Below are positions 21,756 to 34,500 of a stretch of DNA of 64,000 bases, in pieces. This stretch comes from Paratinospora sagittata (lineage: Eukaryota; Streptophyta; Magnoliopsida; Ranunculales; Menispermaceae): contig CM069596.1 in assembly GCA_035771175.1 (NCBI GenBank), forward strand, positions 12,853,001-12,917,000. Reading direction: 5' to 3'. The notes below the pieces were generated by a model. That model had not been told where the DNA came from. It ran no database searches and saw only the letters and a program-made list of their open reading frames with translations. Within the stretch, counting starts at the first letter, position 1, and every line of letters begins with the position of its first letter. The position numbers were made by a program, and so were the translations under genes.

Positions 21756-23598
21756 TCACCATTTTGAAATATCAAAAAGAGGGTGTGCACAAAACGAAGG
21801 TGACAATCTAGGATCAAGAGATCCAAACCTAATGAATATATCATCAGTTGGTGAAGTCGGGGGATCGTCCTCCACAGGGGTGGTACCAGCATCTGCATCT
21901 GGTACGACGATGGTATCAACAGATGAGGCAGGAGTGGTGGAACCGGAGTGGATGGTCAAATCACAAGTCAGGGATGGTGGAGAAGTATGTGGCAGTGAGA
22001 GCATCAAATCCAGAGAAAAATCTCCCATAGCTAGTGATGGATGCAGTCGAGAAGAAGGAATCCTCGGAGCTGCAGCTGATAGAGGGATCGGTGCTAGGGC
22101 AGTGGATACTAGATGAGAACCAGAAGAAGGACCTAAAGCTGAATGAATAGGCGAAGTAGGCTGTTGAAAAGTCGGTGATGGTGCAAGTTGCGCATAGTAG
22201 CCGAAAATGTCTTCTTAGCTGAAACTGAACTCATGGTGGTCGTCAACTGGTAAGCAATCAAAAATAATCTAGAGCATAACTCCATAAGCTCGCACATCTG
22301 AGACCAGATCCTCATGCTTCTTCTCCAAGGAGAAGAGAGAAGAGATAATAGTCTATTGTCGGTCTCCCAGCTCCATCAGTAATTGAAGAACTGAATCAGA
22401 AGGAGGTGGATCAAATATGGAAAGGCCTGGTCTGTTAGCTGGTACCGCGATGCCTAATGATAAAGCACAGGGATCTGAGAATCTCGCTCGACCACCGCCA
22501 CTTCTTAGATGTGCCTCAGCCTGTGCCTGAGCTAGTGCTACTCCTCGTCCATGCGGACGAGATACCAGTGGTGCACCCCCTACTCCCTCAGTATTAGGCT
22601 CTGGGTGCTTTGTCTGAGGGTCAAATAGAATGAATCTGGTACCCTCGCCCAGACGACACCTACCGATGTACACCCAGTCTTGGATATGTCTCACCCACTA
22701 ATATCCTAAAGAACGAATCGTATTCTCTCCAAAACACCATACGACAATGCTCGCATGTTGTGTCTCATCCCGATAATATGATTAATAATAACATGGGACA
22801 AGCGGATCCTGGTTCGACTGTGCATGCACCAAAGAAGAAAGGCGTCAAGAGGCTTCACATTTGCATGAGAGCTCAGTCGAGGGATGACCCTCAAAATAAT
22901 GTTGTGAAAGATCTTGAGTCGCAACCTAAAGATGGTGTTGGTCACTGTCAACACCCCATGCCTTGGCTTTACTCCAGTCATGGTCCTCAATGCTGTGATC
23001 CGGTCATAATGAGGAAAGACTATCTCATCGTCCTCCCCAGAATAAGAGAATGTGGGATCATCAGAGGAAAAACCAAAGATCTCATCTAGCATAAATGGAG
23101 ATATATCTATGTCGTGGCCGAGAATCCTGGAGTGATAGTGAAGGGGATCATCACTAGGAACTAGTGACAGTCCGGAGTAGAAAACTCGAACTAACTCAAT
23201 ATAAATGGTGTCACCATGAGAGAGTAACTGCTCCCATCTTATCTCGGTGAAGTAGGTGAAAATAGACATATGAATCTTTGTGAAGTCGTCAAAGTTAATT
23301 CGGATGCTCGGAGCAAGACATCGAGTGTCAAATGGCCTGATGATAGGCTCTAAAAGTAGAGGTCGAGAAGTGGGTGATGTCGCAAGAGCGAAAATGGTAA
23401 CATCATCATCCAATGAGGGTGATGATGGTGGTAATGGAGAAGGCTCGCGAAGTGGACGACAGGCACAGGGTCACATCGTGGAGTGGGTGTGGGGGACTCT
23501 CCAACCTCTACACGTTTTCGTGTAGGCCTGGGTGCGGGTGTGGAAGACTCACTGATCTCCAATCGACGCTTAAAAGTCGTTGTTTTCTTAGGAGGCAT
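21756..23598 (-). pseudogene. Transposase_32-like (putative plant transposon protein) ORF, frameshifted
   Basis: The start at 23598 gives MPPKKTTTFKRRLE followed by a Pro/Arg-rich, basic N-terminal region. After one frameshift near 23410 comes a roughly 230-residue domain at 23413-22706 with IRINFDDFTKIHM, then IRWEQLLSHG, VRVFYSGL, DISPFMLDEIFGF and FLLWCMHSR. This is the pattern of the putative plant transposon protein family (Pfam Transposase_32, from memory). Further pieces in shifted frames (22694-22353, 22315-22133, 22028-21756) extend to a Ser/Thr/Pro-rich tail. Its biochemical role is unknown. It lies in an LTR element that lacks pol, so it would depend on other elements for mobility. 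Confidence 0.72.
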
Positions 23599-24007
23599 TT
23601 TATCGAACATTTGATATGCAAACAACTTGAACCTAAGGGTTTTGGGTGAAAAATCGATGAAAACAGGGGCAAAATGGATCAAAACGATGGTAGGAAGTCA
23701 AGGTTGGTACGGACATGAGAAAAACAAGCTACAAAACTTGTATTTTTGTGAGAAATTGTGGGAGAAACAAGAAAATGAAAAATGATAAAGATAGTTAAAA
23801 AAATGGCATTTTTGAGTGAACATGGATGGATTAAAAGATATTTTTGAGCAAAAAAATGATTGATTTGATGATTACAATGATGGGGAAGGTGCTTGGAATA
23901 ATCAAAACGAAGAGATTTGGTGTTTGAGTGATCGGGTGAGAGAGAAAGAAGAAAAATGGCACTCGAGTTGCCTATTTCAGTTTTGTCATCAGGCAGAGGA
24001 GCGCGTT

Positions 24008-25985
24008 TGTAACGACCCACCTTCTCATATGATGTCAGGGGGACGTAGAATGTCCAACTCTAGATGTTTGTGTACGTATTCGATGTGTATTATACTCATT
24101 TTATTCGAATACAGTTTAATTTTATGCTGATTCAGTTATAACTTTATGAGGGGTATCTCAAACGGACTTGGGGATATTAAAAATGAGTCTGAAATGCATT
24201 TTTACATAGAAATCGACCTATTATACGCGAAATTCTGATGCGTATTGAGCGCGTAGCGAAAAAGTTTAGATTGAGTATTTTGGGCAAGAGAGAAGCGCGC
24301 TCCTACTGGGTACTGCGCACTCCTTGCACAAATAGAGATCATAATTCACTCAGAAAAAGGAGAAGTGCGCTCCTAGGATTGAGAAGCGCGCTCTTCACGA
24401 ATTTGGGCAATTTTTGAGTGAAAAGTGGCCCATTTCACACACCAATTAAAAGGGGAAAGTTGTTATTTCACCCATATGAATTGAGAACAAATTGAAAAGA
24501 GGAGAAAGGAGGAAACTTGGGTTTCAAAGGGGAATCTTTATCATCTAAACCCAAAGTTTGTATTTTTCTCCATTTCTTTCCATAAAAACACTATTAAAAG
24601 TGAAAGCAAGCTTTCTAATGGTATAGTTTTCTCTATAGCTCACGGATTTGGGTAAACCCAAGTTAGGGTTTCATGTGTATGTGCCCAAAATGGCTAGGAA
24701 ATAGCATGAATGAGTGTTTTTGACCCTTAGCTATGCGCAATGTGTGTTTTTTAATCACTGGACCACGTTTTTTATGTTGCATAAGGTTAGGGTTTTCAGG
24801 AAACCCTAAGAATTGAAATGCATGGTATGGAAATGGATTCCTAGTATGGATTTGAGCTTCATGAAAGCTTTTCCCCCAATTTTCATGGTGAAATTGATAA
24901 AGTTTCATACATGATGACCTAGCCCCAGATTTTGACTTAGGATTGTGCTATGGGAGTGCATGTGACCTATGTCGGTTATTTTGGCATGCTTAAATGGATT
25001 TTGGTATTAATTTGGGTTTACCCATGGTGCGGCATGTTGTCTAGTATAATTGGCCAAATTGACTATTGTAGAGATTTTTTCACAATTGGGGCATATGCTA
25101 TGTATTGGCTTAAATTGGGGATTATTAATTATGGTATGAATGGATTCATTTGGCAATATTAAATTGTAGAGATTGGGAGGAAGAACTGGTGAATTCTTGG
25201 ATTGGTGATGCACGCAATTGAGGTGTTTGTACTACTGGAATTGTGATAGCCAAAAGTTTGGAAAATTGGCTAAGTATTGAGAGTGTGGACTTAGTCAAAA
25301 TCATGTATCTTTGTGAGTATTTATATTTTGGTTTTATGTATGACATTGTAGTATATCAACCCTGTTTTTATGAATTGTGGCATGTATGATTGCTTTGCTT
25401 GCATTACTTCTTGAATGCATTACAACTTTGATTTCAATATTGAATATACTTAGACTTACCTGATGTAAAGAAAATATATGATCAATTCCATTGAGGAAAG
25501 TTTGTAGACTAGACCTCAGAATGATCGAGAGAATGGTTTGATAAGTCGGATTATCCCTATGAATGCATAATAGGGATACATACTCGCTTACATACCTGAG
25601 GGTGAGAATTTGTCATTTATGCATTGTATGATATGTATAGAGTAGCGCAAATGTATTCAAATCATGTATGGATATTTACATGTGAATTGCATATCGGGTT
25701 TATAATGTTGTTTAAATGTCATGTTTTCTTATGAATGTATATCTAATGTTATTACTAGATTACTCACTGACCTTGGCGTAGCTTACCCCATTTCCTTTTT
25801 ATTATTGGTGTTGATTACAAAGGCAAATGTAAGGCTTCAGAAAAGTGATCTGAGCCTGTTTGTTTGCTAATGTAAGTATGTGTGTGCAGGGAGATGGGTA
25901 TATGATCTTTTATTTTGAATATGTATATGTATATAACACTACTAACATGTATAATTGTAGTGGGGACTATATATGTATAAATGGA
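24008..25985 (+). mobile_element. Gypsy-type solo LTR inserted in the LARD-like element
   Basis: It starts TGTAACGACCCACC, followed by CTCATATGATGTCA. This is a diverged relative of the minus-strand LTR at 12059-14113 (TGTAATGACCCAC...CTCATATGATGTCA). Similarity continues to the segment with CTTACCCCATTTCC near 25780. The right boundary is approximate: sequence typical of the LARD LTR (GAAGGAGCGCACTTCTGC) resumes at about 25997. I found no clean 5-bp duplication; the flanks are GCGTT and GGAGCGCA, so the 3' end may be truncated. Confidence 0.7.
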
Positions 25986-25989
25986 TATG

Positions 25990-26886
25990 AGACTTTATGA
26001 AGGAGCGCACTTCTGCTTTGAAATCTGAAACTTTTCAGATTTCCGTCCAATCAAGGAGCGTGTTTCTTGTAAGAGGAGTGCGTTTCTTAATATGTCCGTT
26101 GGACATAGGAGAGAGGTTCTTCATCAAGAACCATTGATTCTATAAACATTCCTATTTTGTCCTTGACTACAGGAGCGCGTTCTTTATTCCCTGATCAGAA
26201 AAGTTTGAGTCTCAGGAAAAATCACAGAAGTATGTTCTTTAAACTCTAATTAGAAAAATCTGATTTTCAGGAAAAAAGCTCAGGAGCGTGTTCCTTTAAT
26301 GATGAGCGCATTTCTTCATGTTAAAGTGATAGAAACCCGATTTTTCAATTAATGAGTTTAAGACATTGCAAACACATAAACCAACTTTGAAAATATTTTT
26401 GAAAAGATTGAAACACAATTTGTGAAGATAAACGCGTGTAAAACAATCGATCAAAACAGATGATATGATACACGTAAAATGATAAAAGTCATGCAAAGTT
26501 GGTAATAAGAGTGCATGACAAACAATTTTAACTATATGATCGCATAATAATCATGATTGTGTGTGTGCATGTATGATCAATATAGTAATAGAGTACGTGC
26601 ATGAATATGATAACCTGCATGCATGATTTTCAAAAGATGCAAAACATATTGTGATTGAAATGAGTAAGGATTACTCTACAACACTAAGATTCTAAACTAA
26701 GGATTACAAACATGAAGTTCTTGAATCTTCGTGCATTGTTGTTCCATCCACATGCTTTGACGATATAATTAAATCCATCTGATATAGCTAGTTAGTACTA
26801 AAACAACTACGTCAAAAGATTAATGATCACAAGCATGTTGTTTGTAATAATCAAAACAAAACCGGGTGAGAGTTGTTACATCAACA
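25990..26886 (-). repeat. Partial 5' LTR of the LARD-like element
   Basis: It aligns with 20205-21307 of the left LTR, including GAAATCTGAAA, TTAATATGTCCGTTGG and the TACATCAACA end. It lacks the equivalent of 18862-20205 and has one copy of the segment that is duplicated on the left. Confidence 0.75.
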
Positions 26887-27012
26887 CATAGTACAAAGGT
26901 CGGGCGTTGCATCATTCCATCAGGTCAATCCGATGTCACCTGACAATTGTGGACGGGGTACTAGGTACTGACCCGCTTACACCCCTTTATGCCTATTTCA
27001 TTAAAGAAAGAG
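26887..27012. other. Short unannotated flank between two transposons
   Basis: About 120 bases between the LARD LTR and the MULE at 27013. It ends with one copy of the MULE target duplication AAGAAAGAG (27004-27012). No gene is seen. Confidence 0.4.
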
Positions 27013-28352
27013 GGATTTTTGATAAATTTAGGCATGATTTTTTTATTAAATCCAAAAATAGGCAACAAAAAATAATATATTCATATTTAGGCAAGTTTTG
27101 GACACATTGGTGCCACGTCATTGCCAATCTGTCCAAAACTAGCCTACAGGTTTTTTTTTTTATAACCATTCACTTTTTTTCTTTTCTTTTTTTAACTTTC
27201 TAGATTTTGTGTTTTTTTATTTAACAATGGATGGATCTTTTTTCACTATTAAACAATAAAAAAGAATCTGGAACAAAGTAGATGACGTCTTTTCAAGAAA
27301 AAAGAAAAAATTGCACAAGAATAAAAACTCTTGTGCGATTTTTGAAATAAATGAATATGACACCAAAGAGAGAGATGACACCGGAAAGACGAAAGTTTTT
27401 TTTTTCTAGAGCTGTGAAATTTTTATACTTCGAAGAAATTGAACAAGGTTAATTTTTTATACAATTTTGTTGGTTTAATTTTTTTTTTAGTAGATGGTGC
27501 CACTTCAAGAGGCATCATCTTCTTTGTTTTATATTTTTTAATAGTCGTTCGCTTTTTTGAAACAAATAAAGAAAAAATATGAAACAAAGAAGATGACACC
27601 TCTTGAAGTAGCGCCATCTACTGAAAAATTTTAAAAAAAAATCGCACAAGGTGCGATTAGTGAAATAAAATGATTGAGACGCTAAAAAGAGAGAGGATGT
27701 AAGAAATGATATCAGAGAGACGGAAGATTTTTTTTTCTGGTGCTATAAATTTTTTACACTTCAAAAAAATCGCACAAAGTTAATTTTTTGTCCGAATTTA
27801 TTAGTTTAAATGTTTTTAAAGTGGATGACGTTACTTCAAGAGGTGTCATCTAAGTGAATAAGACGCCAAAGAAAGAGAGGATGCAAGAGATGACACTGGA
27901 GAGACGGATAATTTTATTTTTCTAGCGTTATAAATTTTTTTTATTTCAAAAAAATCACACAAGGTTAATTTTTCGTACGAATTTGTTAGGTTAAATTTTT
28001 TTTAAAGTGGATGACATCACTTCAAAAGACGTACTTTGTTTAAGATTTTTTTTAATAGTCGTTTACTTTGTTTGTTTGTTTTTTTTTTACTTTATTCCAT
28101 ATATTTTTAATTTAACAATGGTTTTCAAATTTTTTTATTTAAAAAAATTAAAAATTAAAAAAGTGCGTGTCGCCCATTCAACGAGCGGTGCTTTGCATTT
28201 CTTAATGAGTTGAAGAGGCACCACTCATGCAATTTTTTTTAAAAAAACAATGTCAACCTGTCCAAAATTTATCCAAATATAAATATATTATTTTCTGCTA
28301 CCTATTTTTAAATTTAATAAAAACAAATCATACCTAAACTTATCAAAAATCC
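27013..28352. mobile_element. Non-autonomous MULE with about 95-bp TIRs and perfect 9-bp TSD
   Basis: The ends read GGATTTTTGATAAATTTAGG on the left and, in reverse complement, GGATTTTTGATAAGTTTAGG on the right. Inverted similarity extends over about 95 bases. The target duplication AAGAAAGAG is perfect (27004-27012 and 28353-28361), and 9 bp is diagnostic of Mutator-type transposition. The interior has no coding sequence. It holds degenerate repeats of a TGGATGAC..ACTTCAAGAGG.GTCATC module, some inverted (27492-27530 against 27580-27618). The right end is 211 bases upstream of the SDP-like start codon. Confidence 0.9.
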
Positions 28353-28563
28353 AAGAAAGAGCGAGAATGGGGCAGCGGCCCTAACATAAAATAACTACCT
28401 GAGTGAGTACGCTTATGGTTTGTTTCCCTACGTGTGTGTTTGGTGCGTGGGCTTATCCATGACAATTTCCACACTAACTATACCGCTGAAAGGCCCTGCT
28501 GCTCTCTCTTCCATTCTTTTCACCCTCTTTATCCCTTGAAGCTTTTTTTATTTTTCTTGCAAG
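28353..28563 (+). promoter_or_regulatory. Presumed promoter/5' UTR of the SDP-like gene
   Basis: The only non-transposon sequence between the MULE and the start codon. I see no clear TATA box; a CT-rich run (GCTCTCTCTTCC) around 28500 suits a plant 5' UTR. The transcription start is not determined, and more distal promoter sequence may now lie beyond the MULE. Confidence 0.4.
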
Positions 28564-31500
28564 ATGGACAGCTTCACTCTCGCAACCTGCTGTAGCATCA
28601 TCCATCATCGATTCAATCTTCCTACAACAACAACAAGAAATGCCAACTCTTCTTTCTCTCCAAAACCCACTCCAACTACTTTTCTTTGCTGTGCTTCCAA
28701 AGACCAACAACCTCCCAATCTCGACCAATGGGACCAAATGGAGCTCAAATTCGGCCGTTTGCTTGGTGAAGATCCTAAATTAACCTTGGCCAAGGTAATC
28801 CTTTTTCCATGAAACCTTTAATCCAATTTCTTTCACACCCAGTTTATGAAAATTGATTTAATTTAATTTAGGTTTATTTTTATTTTTATTTATTTTTTAA
28901 TGATGGGTACCCGTTTATGATTTCATATGTTTATCCTGGTGTAATGTAACTATCTTAGCGAATTGTTTATGTATGTTTAGATAATGGGTCGAAAATCAAA
29001 CCCGGAAGTATCATATCTAGAAATTGAGAAATCTTTTGGGAAGAAAAAGGGAGGTGAATCAGATGATGAGATTAATTACTTTTCGAAAGATGATGGGCAA
29101 TCTTCTTCTTCTTATGATTTATTGAATTTGGCACGCCCAGTTCCAAAGAAGGGCGCAAAGTCAATTGTTTTGGAAAAGAAGAAGAAGAGGTCAGTGAAGA
29201 CAAACAAGTCCAGTTCATCATCCTTGGCGGGGAATGTAACTGATGCTCATGCGAAAAGTGGTAATATATCTAAAATCATCTTGAGAAAGCCTTCTTCTGC
29301 CTTTCCTGAAGATGATGTTGAAAAAGAGGAGAAAAGATCCAGGTTGAGAATTAAGCCGAATTTGTTGTTAAAAATGAGCAAGGAAGGAAATAAGGAGCAT
29401 TTTAGTGACATCACATTGTTAAAGAAGCCCGAAGCGATGTTGCCCACTGTTGATTCTGATCAAGATAATATGAGTTCAAACACTGAATTGGTGCAGGACA
29501 GTGAAGTGGAAGCATCTAGGAGTGTGGCCATGAATAATTTTGATGAACCAATGGAATCTAGCAATGATTTGTCTTCAAAAGTATCTGAGATGGAAGGGGA
29601 AGCCAAGATAGGTAATGAATTTAGTTGGATTTAACAATTTTCTTGTTTGGAGTTTCAAAAAGAAATTAATATTCCAGTTGAATTTTCAAGGATTGCAGCC
29701 ATTCGAGCAGAGTGAAATGGGATCTAGTGGACAGGAAGCAGAAATAACTGAGCCTTTGTATTTAGCAAAATTGCAAGGAAAACCACAAAGGTGCTTTGAG
29801 TTGCCTCCTTCCGTGCTTTGTCCATTTTGAGCTTAGAATCTGCTGCCCCTTATTTAGATGATGTACTTGGTGCTTAAGAGGTAATTGCGTTGTAGGTTAG
29901 ACCAGTGTTTGGGAGAAATATCTCGCCCTGGTAGACTGGAGGCAGTCGATGCAAGTAACAATAATGATATTGATGATTCTGAAGATGAGAATCTCATCTC
30001 AACAGAACCCCTACAGGTGAAAGTTCATTTTATTATAGATTCATTTCTGTGCTTTATATTTGATCTGCAAGTATTTGAAACCTTATCTTCTTCCACAATC
30101 TTCCTGCGTTATTAATAAGCAAATGTCCTTTAATAATGTTTAACAGTTTAGGTTTATCTCATTATGTAATGAATTTAACTAGTACTAGCGCATGTGGACT
30201 TTCTTAGGAACATGAAGATGCTGACTGGGCAAGGGCGGAGGAATTGGTTAGGACGGGAAACAGGGAAGAAGTGGAGTTGATCAGCTGCAGCACCAGAGGT
30301 TTCGTAGTATGTGCTCCTTTTCTGTTACTATCCCGGCTTAAAGTTAATTGTTGACTTTTGACCTTTAACATTTGTTTTCCATGCATCTTATTGGAGAATC
30401 TTTCTTCTGTTTTTTTTTTGGGTGTCTTTCCAGGCATCTTTTGGGTCTTTGATTGGATTCTTGCCATACCGAAATCTTGGTGCCAAGTGGAAGTTCTTAG
30501 CATTTGAATCATGGGTTAGAGAGAAAGGTTTGGATCCATCAATGTACAAACAAAGTTTAGGCGTTATTGATGGCTATGAGCTTCAAAAGAGACCTCCTTC
30601 AATGAATGAAAATGTAAATCCTACAAAAGAGGAGGCAGAATTGTCAGCAGATACGAAATTGCAAGACCTTCTTACAATGTATGATCAAGAGAAGCTGAAA
30701 TTCTTGTCGTCCTTTGTTGGCCAGGTTTGAATAACTTGATCTTATTTTAGAATTAATATTTTTGACTGGAAAGTCTCTCATTATTAACCTTTTTTTTTTT
30801 ATATTGCAGAGAGTAAAAGTGAATGTGGTATTAGCAGATAGAAATTCCAGAAGGCTATTGTTCTCTGGAAGGCCTAGAGAAAAAGAAGAATTGGTTGAGA
30901 AAAAGAGAAGTCTAATGGTAAACAGAAGTATTAACGTTTTTGGAGTCTCACATGTTGATCTTTTTGGTCTAATTTGGCTTTTAAACTACTCTATTTATGA
31001 TGGAACTTTTTTATTTTCATAGAGGTCCTAGGCTTTCTTGTGCCAAATAAACTAGGTTTTAAGGTTTAGAAAACAAAAACCAACAGAAGAATACTTGGGG
31101 TGAAGGAGTTAAAAAAGAATGCGGAACTGATATCACCATCACCTATGTATATCATTCCCAATATGGGAAATTAGCATTTTTCAATCTAGACCATAAAATG
31201 GGGCAAAAAAGATGATGAAAGAAATGTTTAATCAGAGCTTGATGTTATGAACTAAAGATTCTAATCTGTTATCACACCTTTTTGATCTTGTCAGAGGAAA
31301 TGTCCATTAGTACCCATGAAAATCTCAATCTACTCCAAGATCTACCAGCTCCATAATATGTCCATAAATTTGATTATTGTATTATGTGATCAATGCTGTT
31401 ACTTCTACCCAAAGAAATGAGATTCCTCTTTTTGGAATTGAAATCACTTTTTATCTTAAAATTTGCAATAGCTCAAAAGCTATATGGAGTCTATTGACAA

Positions 31501-34500
31501 TCTTTACGTCCTCAACATGAACGTGTTTTAGTAGTTTCCTTAATCTTTTAAGTATCTTATTATAATGCTGCTTGCTAGTTATTAACACTACAAAAGTATG
31601 TGGTTTTAACTTGTTAATACAGGCCAGGCTTAGTGTAGGGGATGTTGTGAAAGGTTGCGTCAAGAAAATAACATACTTTGGTGTATTTGTGGAGGTAAGT
31701 CAATTGTTATAACCATTTCCGTTTCTGTTTATGCTGGTCTTTTATCAATATTTTTCATATGTTTTACTCAAAATATGTTGATTAAGGTTGAAGGAGTTCC
31801 TGCTCTGATTCACCAATCAGAAGTGTCATGGGATGCTACTTTGGATCCCTTATCCTTCTTTAAAATTGGTCAGGTAATTAACTTACATCCTTTGTATCTG
31901 CTCTAAGTTCATTTTTGTCATATTTAGACATACGTGACTTATTCAATTAATGAAGAATGCACATTCGGTAAATGTAGGAGGGATGAATGCTAAAGTGGTG
32001 CTAGATTTTTTTTTTTTTTTTTTTATAACTTGTACTATTCCCTGCCTTCACGTTTGCTCCATGTAGCCCAATTAATTACATAATGAGCAGATCTGAGTTG
32101 CAAAATGTACATGCTGGTTCTGCTTTGTGACTAATGGTTGTTTCATGGATTGTATCACATCATAATTAAACATTCTTCTTGGCTCATTGAACTATTCTAT
32201 AAGCATAACTTAATAGAGGATTATAGACACATAGTATACTAGCTAATTGTGCTGCCTCATTAGTCATCATTGCAAGGTACATCTTACATTTATCCTCCTG
32301 TTCACTATAGTATTCACTATGCTGTACTTGTCTTGACTTGATAATTGTTTTGATTTAAGATTGTGGAAGCTAAAGTTCATCAATTGGATTTTACACAAGA
32401 GCGCATCACATTGTCGCTGAAGGAAGTTACGGTAGTAATCCATGTTTAAACCCACCTTTGTCCTCTGCCCTGTTTCCTTCTTGTTGTAAGAATAATTTTA
32501 ATTTCAATTCTTAAAAATTGGATTTTTCTCTAACAGCCTGATCCATTAATTGAGGCCTTGGAATCTGTAATTGGAGATGGCAACTCTTTGGATGGTAGCA
32601 TCGATAAAGCGAAAGAAGATATTGAGGTTCTTGATTCCATCCTTTTAGTTTGCTTGTGTTTATTTTTAAATCTCTTTTTGTTAGTGCCGTGCATTAGATG
32701 GAACTCTTTTTTTTTTCTTTTTTCTCTGCATGTTCTTTTATTCAGTTTTTTGAGATCAAAGGTAGAGAGATGCACTGGTATGAAAACTCATATTTTCTTC
32801 TAGTGAATGCAAAACAAATACATTATAAAATGTTAAGTTGCTCACTCAAACAATATAAAGTTGTAAAATTTGAGAGAAAAATCTGTTCTTCTCATTAAAT
32901 CATGTAGGCTTACAACAATTTATAGATGTACAAGATAAGAAACAAAAGAATCTAAAATTCAAAATCTACAAGATCAAAACTGTACAGCTAGTATAATCCC
33001 ATATTTCTAGGAACAACAAATCTCCTATTAAAACTAAAATTATCTGATCTGATAAGGACAGATTTGGTGGAATTCAATTAGGATTTCCAACAAAATCTGG
33101 ATTTCCAACACTCCCCCTCAAGCTGGGCTAAAGATATCGTGCATGGACAACTTGTCGACTAACTTATCAAATTGCTTCTTGGCCAACCCCTTAGTTAGTA
33201 TATCAGCCACTTGTTCTCCCGTAGGAAGATAAGGCATACAAATCGTTCCACTGTCTAATTTCTCCTTTATGAAATGTTTGTCAACTTCCACATGTTTGGT
33301 CCTATCATGAAGAACAGGATTATGAGCAATAGCGATAGCTGATTTATTATCACAATAAACCTTCATAGGCAGGTGACTGGTAACCTTTAATTCTTCTAGT
33401 AGACGCTTTATCCAGATCCCTTCACACACTCCATGAGCAACTGCTCTATACTTAGCTTCTGCACTACTCCTAGCAACCACACTTTACTTTTTACTCCGCC
33501 AAGTGACTAGATTACCTCCAACAAAGGTGCAATAATCGGATGTGGATCTTCTAGCAGTAACACTCCCAACCCAATCAACATCCGTGTAGATTTCCACTTG
33601 TAAATGCCCATTTTTCTCGAACAAAAGCCCTTTACCAGGAGTCCCCTTGAGATACTTCAAAATTCTGTACACAGCATTGAGATGATCTTGGCTTGGTGAG
33701 TGCATGAATTGACTCACTAGGCTAACAACAAAGGCTATGTCCGGCCGTGTGTGTGACAAGTATATTAACCTCCCAACTAACCGCTGGTACCTCTCTCTAT
33801 CCACTATCTCCTCAGCTCTTGCAGGCTGTAACTTTGTGTTTGGTTCCATAGGAGTCTCCACAGCTTTACTCCCAAGTAGTCTAGTCTCCTCCAATAGGTC
33901 AAGGACATATTTCCTTTGGGACATAAAAATTCCTTTCTTGGATCTTGCAAATTCCATTCTAAGAAAATATTTTAGTTTCCCCAGGTCTTTTACTTCAAAT
34001 TCTTGGGCTAGAACTTTCTTCAACCTCTCAAGCTCCGTATGGTCGTCACCTGTCAAAATTATATCATCTACATAGACTATTAAAATGACAATTTTCTTAT
34101 CCTTTTTGAGTGTTTAAAGAAAAGTGTGTGGCCTGCTTGGCTTTGAGAATAACCTTGGTTTTTTACGACTCTTTCAAACCTCCCAAACCAGGCTCTAGGG
34201 GACTGTTTGAGTCCACAGAGAGACTTTTTAAGTTTGCACGCCTTGCCTCTCCCTAAATCTTCTTCAAATTCAGGTGGTAATTGCATAAAGACTTCCTCCT
34301 CCAAATCTCCATTTAGGAAAGCGTTCTTAATGTCTAGCTGGTACATTTGCCAATCCAAATGTACAACAAGTGAGATTAAAACCCGAATAGAGTTAATCTT
34401 GGCCACAGGAGCAAAGGTCTCTTGATAATCAATCCCCAAAGTTTGTGTAAAACCTTGGCAACTAACCTCGCCTTATACCTTTCCACACTTCCATCGGCCT

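Larger units (their letters stand above)
18862..26886 (-). mobile_element. Large LTR retroelement with a non-canonical ORF (LARD-like)
   Basis: The left LTR runs from TGTTGGCCCAG (18862) to TACATCAACA (21307). A partial second copy (25990-26886) ends with the same TTACATCAACA. TCTCCCCTTTTTTT at 21309 is a polypurine-tract complement, placing the element on the minus strand. The internal region has no gag, RT or integrase; its only ORF is a Transposase_32-like gene (21756-23598). A gypsy-type solo LTR (24008 to about 25985) sits between the leader and the partial right LTR, and part of the right LTR and the PBS are missing. No convincing target duplication is seen. Confidence 0.75.

Noticed and set aside
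22760..23089. 109-codon plus-strand open frame
   Set aside because: It is the antisense shadow of the Transposase_32-like ORF on the minus strand.
18857..26891. TAAAG/CATAG as the target duplication of the LARD-like element
   Set aside because: Only three of five positions agree, which is not evidence of a duplication.
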